Shown: piece after piece, positions 12,601-24,600 of the stretch
Layout of the letters: every line of letters starts with the position of its first letter
Numbering within the stretch: position 1 is the first letter of the stretch
Assembly (NCBI RefSeq): GCF_020283565.1
Contig: NC_060061.1
Coordinates: forward strand, 27,875,362-27,939,361
Source: Trifolium pratense
Taxonomy: Eukaryota; Streptophyta; Magnoliopsida; Fabales; Fabaceae
Reading direction: 5' to 3'
Length of the DNA stretch: 64,000 nucleotides
Made by a program: the position numbers and the translations under genes
Notes under the pieces: model-generated
Database searches by the model: none
What the model saw: the letters and a program-made list of their open reading frames with translations, nothing else
What the model was told of the DNA's origin: nothing

Positions 12601-15600
12601 TTTGCCTTCAGAATGAGCAAAACTTTCATAAGAACCAGAGTTCCCCTGACTAGTACTGAAAGTTCTATGGCATGAAGGACACGGTGATCCTCTAAAGAAA
12701 TAGACATGATGGCACAAATCACACATGAGAAGTATTTGGTTGCACCTCTTCTTCCCAAACTTCATTGCACGTGATACTGAACAATTTAGACATTCCTTTC
12801 GCATCCATTTCTCAAAGTCCCAATATCTCATATAAGCATCTTTGTTCTCAACTTCAGTTCTTCCAAGCTGAACCATAAAAGATGTTGATGCCACTGATGT
12901 GTCCAAATCATCCATGCATGCAGAAGTAGGATAGTAAATATTAGCACTGCAATCTTGGTCTTTAGCTATTTTAACTGCTTCTCTATCAAGTTTCTTGACA
13001 GTGTCTCCATTTTGGACATTTCTTCTAACAGATTCTTTGAAGGAAATTTCAATTTTTTGCAACATCATATTCAAGTGGGATTCCCTTATCCCACGTACAT
13101 CCAATGATACCAATAGAGCATCAAAACCCTGGACATAAAACAAATACAGTGAAGAAAACCATCACAAAACAGAATAATATCTAGGATAACTATAAAGTAC
13201 AATTACAACAACAAAAACTACTCTCTGTCGAATATTTGTTTGTCACATTATTTATTATGTTAGGATAGCAGCGAAGAATTACTTAAGTTTTTCCACCAAT
13301 ACTCTTATTTATCGTATCTAAACGTAACTACTTTATTACGGTTATTTTAGCCAATAAAGCTCAGTTTATCATGGACTAAATGATTTTTAGTACACAATCT
13401 TAGTACACTAAATGATTTTTTAACCATATGGAGTGTACATAATCTTAAATGACATGTCAGCAATTAATATAAGACTAAGAGTAGCATTCATGAGAATGAT
13501 GGGGTCCAACGTATAAAGGTTAGAGTTGTTGTTGACTAGCTAGAAGGTTGTGGGTTCTTGTGGAATCAGTCTGGCTTCCCACGATTGATCATGGATCCAA
13601 CCCATCCTTGGACCCTGTCATGGCGGGAGCATTGCATGACTAAGTAGCATTAATGACAATAATACTTCGTATCTAAATGTTAATGGATGCTAATAATCTA
13701 CTACATAAAGCTTGGATAAACATAGGCTTAACATAAATGATGCTAATAAGAAAATGCACAAAAATAACACTTGCAAATCATATTTTGTATTAATGATCAT
13801 TAAAGATCAGTTTAGCCTCATAGAAGCAATACCTCTTCAGAATCAATCAGCTTCCAACAGCCATCACGCAATTCCACAAATATCCTACCACAACCTGGAT
13901 CATTTTGAGAAGCAGAAGTAGTGAATTGCCAGTATCGGTTTCTTCTCCGATCCAAACCAAGAGGCAATGATCTAATCATGTAAGTTTGTTCAGCCAAGTG
14001 ATCAATGTATGATTTTAAATTTGACCTAGATCTTTCAGAAGCATATATAGATTGTTGGATTGAATAATTATCCGGGCCAGTAGAACAATCTTGCCTCTGC
14101 ATGTTCACTTCTAATAAGGAACTCTGCAGAGGATTTTCATTTTCCTGTTGTGCATTTATCTGTTCACGCCGGTCACAGGGAGTGAGCAAAGCCTTGTCAT
14201 TTTGGACATCAACAGTATGCAATGGGCACTGTTTCCCCCCTACAGATGGAAATGTAACAGCTGGTTCATTCTTGTTTTTCAAATATGAGGAAGACTGCAT
14301 TTTAACAAAATAATCCTCTTTAATACGGCGTTTATCAAGATGTGCCTCAGCCCCCATCTGTTTCTTTAAAGCATTTGCGGCTTCTAGACGTTCCTGCAAT
14401 ATTGCTTGTAATTAACTCACACACAAATCCTTTCTAAGGCCAAACACAGGTCAACAATGAGAAATTAAGGTGTGAAAGTTAAAGATATACCTCCAGCACA
14501 ACACGGATAGAATTTCCTTCAATTGCCACAGAAATCAAAGCAACAAGAGCATGAAGACGCTCCTCAACACTAAGATCCGAGTATTCTCCCTCCATAAGCC
14601 CTTGTACCCATGGTTCACCAGGAGTCTTTTCATCAACATCCACGCCTTTTAGAATTGGATTAGCAACGTCATTGCTGCAAACAGTAATTTTACTAGATAT
14701 ACAAACATCTTTATGTTCGTCGAAACCTTCATCAACAGTTGATCTTAAACCCTCATCCACTTTCTCATGGCAACTTTCAGGAGTTTGCAAAACCTCACCA
14801 TTGTCCTTCCCACTTCTCACGACAGTGTTTGCATTAAATTCCTCATAATTTGAGACCTCCTTTTTCGTATTTGGTTGAGCTCCTAAATCATCAATTTCAG
14901 GATCTTTTGCCATATCGCTTTCACAATCTTCATCCCTTTCACAATCATTAGCTTCTTCTGCACCCACAAATCCACTTTTGAATATCCTGATTCTTTCCCT
15001 AGCAGCTGAATAAATTGCTTCAGAATCAGCTGGGTCCTTTCTATATGCAGGACGTACACAATATGTTGAAGGAGCTGTCTTTTCAAATAGTTCTGAATCC
15101 CTAGATAAAGCAGAAGCTATAGAAGCCTCTGGATTTTTGCTTATTGTAAGATCACGAAGTCCAGATTTCTAGATAAACAAAAGGAAATGAATGAGAAAAT
15201 TGAATAGTTATCATAATAATACAATGAATAAGGTACTGTATGAATTTTATTTTCAAAAAAAAAAAAAAAAAGGTACTGTATGAATAGTTAAACCTGAATC
15301 TTGTCTGCAACTTCCAGTATATTGAGGCCTCTGCTTCCTTCCAGAGACAGGACATGAAATGCAGCATATTTAACAGTTCCAGCCGTTAAACGATGCCTAT
15401 TTCTTCTAGGATTAGATAATCCCTTCTCTTGCATAATAGCAACAGCATTTTCAACAGCAGCTCCACTGCGTAGATTAGAAATTATATCTTTACCATCATT
15501 ACCCTGCACTGGAACCAAATGGGATACAGAAAAAAGACCGCAACCAAACCAAAACAAAAAAAAAATTAAAATCACAATTGGTTATTGAATGCCCTAGAAA

Positions 15601-18600
15601 ATAATTTTCAATGCAATACATAATTATGACTATGAACACAATCACGTATTCACAAACATGTGTCATGTGTGTACATAACTTCATGTATCTTTCCTTTGAA
15701 AGTTATAAAGTAATATTCTCAAAATTTCCCTGCTTGTGAGAGGGAGGAGGACGAGTGATTTGGATCACATTTTCTCCAACATCTCTTTCAAAAGTAAGAA
15801 GTTAAAAAAAACTCCCTTTTGTATTGTATTCACTTTGAAGTTGACTTTATTGCAATACAAGGTCTTAATAACAAGATGGTGCAACCCGCTGCGAAAAAAA
15901 AAAAGATGGTGCAACCCGCTGCGGAAAAAAAAAAGATGGTGCAACCCAAGTAGGATGCACCAGTACAAATGATTGACTATAACTATAAGGATAAATTGTT
16001 TGAAAATGAATTTACTAATAAAAAAAAAAAAGCAATATGTGGGTCGCTTAACTCGGACATCCTTTCTTTACACTTGAAAAAAGACCACAATTTTATATCT
16101 AACCTATGCAACCATAAGTATAATGTTAGGGACAGATGATTTCCAAAAACTAACACAATTTTATACTTAATAAATGCGCAATAAATTATGTTATGGACTA
16201 AAGATGATTTCCTAAAATTTACTTCCAAAAATATGCTACATCTTTTAATACAAGTTTGAATTTTTTAGACAAGGCATTGGTCGATGGAAATATCACGACA
16301 GTTAAAGGATAATTTTTCATTACAGAATTCACAAAATGCAAACTCTGAAGTAAAACAAGCTAATTATTACCGCTAGAACTACAATCCATGACAGCAGATT
16401 TTCAATTGAAACAACTAGTGATGAATGGAGTGCATAGAAATTACCTCATTGTTGCTAGGATGCACCTGCTCAATATTCTGTTTCTTCAACTGCGGCCCAA
16501 ATCCAGCTGACAATGCAAATTGTCGCAAAATCTCTGGCCATGTTAATGGATTTAAATGCCGCTGCCAATTTCTTATATCAAAACCCCATACATACGCCTG
16601 ACAGTATATACCAAATAGGTTTTTTTTAGTTTAAGAAAAGAACAAAGAAGTATATTGAAAGCTGAAAAATGAAAAAATAAAACTTACCCCTTCAACTACT
16701 TGTGGATGCCCCCCACCAGAGTTCATAACACTGTTTTGGTTAGCTCCTAATCCAGTAGAGGGTGTTCTTGCAACATCTTCAATATCTTTTATAATGGATC
16801 TCAGAAGAGCAATATGGACCTCACCTAACATCCTAGGGTCCTGCAATATTGAGAGAAAATATTGACCCATTGTCAAAAGCACTGTTAGCAACATTTAGTG
16901 TTTTTGTAGGTTCATTGCAAGAATCTATGTTCAGGGACCAGGGTATCATTAGGAAAATTGTCGCCTGGACCTGGTATTATATGAATATTGAGCTCTTCAT
17001 TTGGACAAGCACAAGTTAAGGAATAATTTTAGGATAAACAATACTGTAACTTAGAGAGAAGGCATAACCAAAGGGTTAGAAAAGAAAGCTTACATAGTCA
17101 TGAAAAGCTTGTATAAGCTCATCCAAGGTAAATGGCCATATTCCAAGAACATCAGCAAAGGTAATCAAGAACCTCCAAAGCTGAGAGAAAATTTTGCAAG
17201 CCATAGATGGTAATAAATGCAAAAAAAAAAAAGAAACAAGTTTATATTTTGCACGATATACAGCTTAATTGTTTGAAGCCACAATGATAATTTAATTTCC
17301 ATAAGAAAAACTAAGCATGAATACAGGTTAAATCCAGGTATTTATTTGATGGCCCAGTGGTGGGGGTTACAGAACACTAAGGAAAAAAAAAAAAAAAAGG
17401 AGTTCATGATAGTTATGACAGATTTTATAAAAGGAAATATGGGCAGAATGATACAGCTAATCATTCTCTTATAGGAATGTTTCCTTATTCAGCGAGAGAA
17501 GAGAAAGTAAATCTAGACCTGATTGATTAAATAGGAGAATGTTTTCCTGCCATTGTTTTCTATGCATGATTTGAGTGGTGAATTTTACCCTAGGAGAGCT
17601 AAGGCCTCTCGAAGTGCCTCCTTTATCATTTACATTTTCTGCATTTTATCATTCAATCTATGTTGTAATTTCAGCATAGAATCACTATTTCCATTGGATT
17701 ATCAATATAAAGTTTGTTACTATTCAGTTCTATATTTCCTATTTGATCATGTTCAAACTTAATAGAGATCGAGTCTTATCAATTGGTATCCAGAGCCTTG
17801 GTTTGCGCTGCACACCAGAGAAAACAATGGATGCGAGATTTGACTCAATGGAACAAAAATTGGGAAACATCGAAACAAAGTTGCAACAAATTCGTCAGAT
17901 GTTGTTGGAACAACAATCAAGACCTCCAGTCACGGTGGAGCAGTTTCGCGAGCTCATTCAAGAGGAACGGGCTCGTCGTAACCGTCTTCGTGGGCAACCA
18001 CGGGGAAGAGTGCACCACTATCACGAAGAGGAGGAATGGAGCGATAATAGTGCGTGGTCGTGGGACTCACATCAACCACCGCAAACTGATGGTGGTAACC
18101 ATAATTTCTATGACGTCAGAGAAGAAACTCACCTGAACAAATCTGAGTTCCAGCCGGAAACAATAGTGATGAAGGTGTCTGAAACTACAGTTAAGGTTGA
18201 GACCGAGAAAATAAGGGTGCTAAGTACGATGGCAGATAACGATTGTGTACATAGATCAGCGGTGCAGCCTTCGCCAACATGGCAGAATACCACTAGACCT
18301 GTAACGGCACCACCACAGCGAGTTCTGCCGCTCAAACCGCTGAAATCGCCAAACGCGGAGTTGAACCACCATCGCAGTCAAACGCCACGACTTCCGTCAA
18401 AGCCTCTAGACACCGGCCGATCAGTGACAGTACTATCACAGCGATCTTCGCCGGACTCTGATTTGCATGAACGAATCTCTGCAAACACAGATATTCAAGA
18501 AAGAAAAGAGCAGGTGATTGTTATCAAACCACCACCGAAACCGCCAGACTTATATCGACTTGTGTTGGTTCCACCATGGCGAGAACCACCGGACATGGGA

Positions 18601-21600
18601 GTAGAGATTTCTCTAATGGAGAACGTGGAAGGCTTTCTCTTGTTGAAGAAAGAGAGAAGGGTAGTTTTGATATCTTACATGGTGGGTCTAGCTCTTAACT
18701 CGGTTGATTTGACTTGGATTAGAAAAGAAGATCAAAGGGCAAATGGGTCAATTGGCAAGGTTGGTATCTCTTTTAACATAATGGGTCAGACCCAAATTAA
18801 ATTTTGTTTGATTTTGAAGGAATTAGCAATGTGGGCAGGAATAGAGTTATTGAGCTTAGTTCAATTTAATGATAACAATTGGATTATGAAAAAGGAGGGG
18901 GTGGGTACAGTTGATTATATGAATCTGAAGGGGATAGAAACAGGTCAGTGCTTCGTTTTAGGTGAGTTGGGTCAAACTCTTGATCCCATGGACCTAGTCC
19001 AATGTTATCATATCACTAGTGTTCAGGAGAAAAGGTTTTGTAATGGTATGGCTTTGTGTTGGAGAATTTTGACTCATCTTTTACCACCAAATGATGATTA
19101 TTCGGTGCTACAAGGTGGGGGAAAATTACATGGGAATGCTCACTACGCTGAGAGAATGTATGAATACATGGTTATGCTAACTATCCAAGTAGACGATGAT
19201 CTGGTAAGAGGGTACACAAAGGAGATTGAAGTTATGCTCCATGAACAATTTCTCTTTGATAACCTACTTGAATTCATTCGAAGTCTTAAAGAATTCGTGG
19301 ATCCTAGGAATACTACCAAATTTTTGAAGTTCATCATTCTTGTTTTGAATGGAAGGAATATGAAAGAAGAAACAATATCAGTACACTTATTCATTCATAC
19401 AATGAATTGTTACATGGAAGATATAGAAAGTGGTTTTCTTATGTTGTTGGAAAAGCCTATAGCATATGCCCTTGATCCTTTAGATACTTCAATGGAGGTT
19501 TTTATTTTCTTAGCTGGACCTATGATTGATTATGTCCGAGCTTCAGTGATTTTGAAAGAGAGCAACTGCAGGTCACCTAGAGACAGAGTGAGTGAAGTTG
19601 TCCTACAGATTAGATTGTTTGAAGCTGACTCGACAAGTTTTCAACCGTGGGACCCTGGGAAGGAACCAATTTTGGGAAGTGAATATGGAATAGATCAGTG
19701 GCCTTTCTGCATTGCATATGCACTTGTTCTTTGTTATATTTTAAGGCTCTCAAAGCATGAAAACTATAAGTTCTCAAAGATAATTGGAGGGTTAGGGGAC
19801 ATGTTGATCACTACCTTTGAATTCCAAGAAGGGGTCAACTTTTGCAATCAGAGTTGTCTCCAGAAATTTCTGGAAATAATAATATTCAGTTCAATATTGA
19901 AATTTTCAAAGAACGCTACCCAAGTCATGGTTTCAAAGGAGGTACCAAGGTCACTAGCTTCAATCATAATTTGGAAGGATAAGTTTGTGCTTAAATTCCT
20001 TGATTTCTTGCAAGCTGTTCATGCCATGTTCATGAAATCCAGTACAAGTGACAAATTTCTGACAACATTCTTAATGTTTACTTGGAATCTCAGTGTTTGC
20101 TACCTAGAGGGGTTGTTTCATTTAGCCAATGTGAAAATGGTGGTATTAAATTCATCAGTGAGGATAATACCATGGGACCCAGGAAAATTCAATGTTTTTA
20201 TGGCTAAAGTTGCTTGTGAATGCTATTGGAGAAATTTTCTTTCAATCTATTGTTTGCTTAATTGGGTCTTTGGAAGAAGGAATCATTTCCAACCTTTACC
20301 AACTGGTTTGAATGAAGAGTCGCAGCTGGAACCAGAACCTGAAGAAGCGTTAGATACACGAAGGAACGACCAAGGAGAAGTGGAAGTTTTGGTCAAATGG
20401 GAATGATTGCCTGAATTTGAAAACTCTTGGGAGATAGCTGACAAGATGAGAAGAGTTTCCCAGATTCCTCCTTGAGGTCAAGGAGAATTTTGAAGGGGGA
20501 GGTATTGATAGTTATGACAGATTTTATAAAAGGAAATATGGGCAGAATGATACAGCTAATCATTCTCTTATAGGAATGTTTCCTTATTCAGCGAGAGAAG
20601 AGAAAGTAAATCTAGACCTGATTGATTAAATAGGAGAATGTTTTCCTGCCATTGTTTTCTATGCATGATTTGAGTGGTGAATTTTACCCTAGGAGAGCTA
20701 AGGCCTCTCGAAGTGCCTCCTTTATCATTTACATTTTCGGCATTTTATCATTCAATCTATGTTGTAATTTCAGCATAGAATCACTATTTCCATTGGATTA
20801 TCAATATAAAGTTTGTTACTATTCAGTTCTATATTTCCTATTTGATCATGTTCAAACTTAATAGAGATCGAGTCTTATCAGTTCATTTCCAAAGTGGTGA
20901 CGCAGGTCACATGGTTCAATAGCAAGACCAAGCAGAAAATAAAGTCAGCCATTTGATAATGCACTATCAGCAACATATTTTTGAACCAAAAAGTATAAAC
21001 CATAACTAGGTTACAACTTTTACACGAGTGAAGGAAGATGGCTTTTCACAACTTTTTATAACCTTGTGGCCTTTTCAGGAAGTAATAAAATTAATACCTC
21101 AGCCAATCCCATTTACCAGTCAGTAAAAACTCCCAAAAGAGAAATGAGTAAAACATCTTACCATTAGAAGATTTCCTACATTCTCGTCAGAATCTGACCA
21201 AGGTTGAATTGAAAAAGCTCTTTTCAACTGTACAGACTTGGGTGGGAAGAATGTCTGCCCATCTGAAAAACCAGTGTGTTTGGTTTCAGTCAATGCTTAA
21301 GGAAATTACTTTTTCAAATATATATGTATTTAAGACTATAATAACTATTTCAGATTAGAAACATTCAAATTTGAAGCAATCATAATAAAGATATTCCCAT
21401 GAAAAATATTAGAAATCCATTTAATCTAAGGGGCAGCAGGTGTGATGACTTTGTCATTAATTTTGAAAGCAACACATACAAATGGTAATTAGACTAAGTT
21501 GAGATTTCAGCAACATAATTCACCATACAAATATTTGAATTGCTATTTGATAAGTATCTAAGCCCTTTGGGGAACCCTCCCTTAAAAGCTAGCTATCAAG

Positions 21601-24600
21601 GGGGAAGAAGTCACTTAAATACTCCCCTGAGAGCATCCCATACTACTTGATGTGGGGCTTGGGCGCCCCATAATATCCAACAACTGGCACTCTATCATAG
21701 CACCTCTCCACCCCTCGAGAGCCGACGTCCCGACTAAGCACTTGGGGAACCCTCCCTTAAAAGCTAGCCATCAAGGGGGGAAACCAAGCCACTTAAATAC
21801 TCCGCTGAGCATCCCATACTACTCGATGTGGGACTTGAGCACCCCATAGTACCCAAGTCTATCATTGTCCTACCAATCTTTTAAAGAATAAAGACACAAT
21901 TAGCACAAAAGCTTGACACCCATGTACACACAAAATGATTCAAGGAAAAAAAAATGTTTTATATAAAGGTTTAATTGCACATTTGGTCCCCTACATTTAT
22001 TTTAGATTTCAAGTCGGTCCTCTATGTTTAAAAAGTTTCAAGTTGGTCCCTTGCGTTACTGATGTCAACATAAGTTCGTCCTTACCGTTAAGTTTTGAGT
22101 TAATTTTGTCTAAATCTTTCACGTGGCACCCTTCTAAGTTGTCCACATATATGCAACTCTATTAGCCACGTGGACGATTCAAACTGAAATTTGACTAAAA
22201 GGACTAACTTAAAACTTTTTAAACGTAAGGGATCAAATTGAAACCTAAAATAAACGTAAGGGGTCAAACATGCAATTAAGCCTAATATAAATACGCTTAT
22301 CAACAAAAAAAAAAAGAAGCCTAATATAAATACATGTATGAGAGGATCAGCTTTGGTCCAATTGCATGCTTAAGTTGCCTTGTAACTTGGTGGAGTTAAC
22401 AGCCTCTTTACTCACAAGGACAAGGCTCTGTACATATTACCCTCCCCAGATCCCACAATGGTAGGAGACTTTGAGAACTAGGCCACCTTTTCCTTAAATA
22501 TGTGTAGAGAGTACATGAAATAAAACCAACTATAAGAGATACCCCACAAAACAATTCAAAACCATAAAAGAGAAAACAAAAATCACCCGCGGATACAATC
22601 CGTGACAGATACGAGGAGGGTAGCTTACTAAACGGATATTTCAACTACCTGTTAGTTAATGGATACAAAGGCAGATGTAATGGTATTTGTACCCGTTAAT
22701 AAATTACTAAAATACCCTATCAATTAAATACAAATGTACTAATTTTGCTCGTGATTGGAGAGTATTATGTTGTAATAAAAGGAAGAAACTCTACTTTTTT
22801 GGTGTTTCATAAAGATTATTTTGTTGTAAAAGGAGGAAGAAAGTTTATAGTTTTTTTTTAAAATAAAAATAAACGCACTTTTTAAAAATATTTATGATAT
22901 CCGTGGATATCTGCAGATACCCGCAGATATTGGAATACTCGCTATATACTCGCATGGCCGATATCCGCGGGGATATGGATAGGGTACGAATATCATTCTT
23001 ATCCAACAGGGAAGGTTGTTTATGAGTACTATTAAGTGCATCTCAATTGCAACATAGGTATTCATATTCGGCTATTAATAATTTTTGTTAGTAATTTCTG
23101 TTAGGACTATTGTAATATATTCTTTTAATAGATTCTGGCATAAGAGTCAGTTACAAAAGAATCTCTCAGCCGTATGATCTAGCTGACTCAGCTAGCTGCT
23201 AGCATTATAAACATGTAATTTATACTCTATTCAAATTGGTTGTAATGATAGTCAGATAACAGAATATACATGACTCTTTCCCACACACACATATTTATCT
23301 CTCACTTTCTTAACAAATTTGAATAAATACTTTTTAAGGGCCAAACTGCACAACCTATAGGAAACTGATAGATGGTACATATCATAAACACAAATCAGCA
23401 GAAAATATAAGTAGAGTCAAATAGTACTAAAATTATTCACCTCCATATGATTCAAGATTTTGCATAGTTTCATAGTCAAGAGCCAGTATTGAAGATAGCC
23501 CCTTCTTTGATGCAGCTAATTCCATGAGTTCCAGATGTTCATCTTCAATAAGATCCATTGCGTCTTTGACCATTCTGCGGGCAATAGCTCTCTCACTGGC
23601 AGCTTTAATCCTTGCCTCCTCTTTCACCCTATGTAGTTCTTCCTTCTGTCTCATTTTCTCAGTCTACAAGAACCAGTAACATAAGCATCCCTTATTTTCA
23701 CATAACAGATCAGAGTGAATGCAATTTGGCAGAACAATCTTACATACTCTGAGTGATTCCTTCTGCAAAAACTTCTCCCGCCGCTCCTGCTCACGTCTCT
23801 GTTCTCTAAGGAGCCTATCCTCCTCTCGCTGTCTTTCACGCAATAATCTTTCCTCTTCCTTCTGCCTTTCACGTTCTTGCCTCTCCATCTCTTTCTTTAT
23901 TTGCTCCTCTCTCTTTATGTACGGAAAAACAATATCAATAACAGAATAAATATAATCATTGAGGAAAAAAATGAATCGAGACCAAATCTGATCAGTACCT
24001 TTTGCCTTAGAATATCCTGTTTTACAAGCTCTTTTCTAATTCTTTTCTCTTGCACTTCAAATTCCCGTTGCATTCTAGCCTCTTCATTCTGAAAATAAGA
24101 CAAGTCATGAAATACCACTCTATAGTGATTAAAACATGTTGGGATTATGTGATGCAGATACCTTTCGCTTCCTTTGAAACCTTTCAAGTTCCTCCTCATG
24201 GATAACCCTCCTATCAGATGGCAGTAGAGGGCCATCAATCGGAGTTACTTGGTTAGCCCCGCTTTGAATGTCAAGAGTTACATCGGCAAATGGGTTCTTT
24301 TGTACATCATCATCATTCCCTCCTGAAGCAGAAAGCATAACATGGTTCGGCCTACCTTGCTCAGACTGAGACAAAAGATTTAGACCAGGTATCTTCTGAC
24401 CTTGGACTCCATACACCTTAGGTGCAGATTCATTCCCATTAAGGAAAGATGGCAAACTAGATAGTGATGTCCTAGAATGTGGAATAGATGCAGTAACTCT
24501 CTCATATATCTCATTTCTAACAGTTGGCTGCTCTGGAATAAATTGATATTCATGGAGAGTCCTTGAAATTCCCTAGAAATTGAACTTCTTCAGCTGAGAG

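Larger units (their letters stand above)
17407..20880 (+). mobile_element. Non-autonomous chromovirus-like LTR retrotransposon (3474 bp)
   Basis: Two 375-bp LTRs (17407-17781 and 20506-20880) start TGATAG and end TTATCA. The element is flanked by the 5-bp duplication GTTCA (17402-17406 and 20881-20885). After the left LTR comes a primer-binding-site-like TTGGTATCCAGAGCC. Before the right LTR stands the purine tract GAAGGGGGAGGT. Between them is one long ORF with no protease, reverse transcriptase, RNase H or integrase motifs. A chromodomain-like tail at its end points to descent from a Ty3/gypsy chromovirus. It sits in intron 8 of the RLT-type gene in the opposite orientation. Confidence 0.93.

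Noticed and set aside
17553..17762. 69-codon frame in the left LTR of the non-autonomous element (and 20652-20861 in the right)
   Set aside because: LTR sequence, identical in both copies. No coding features.
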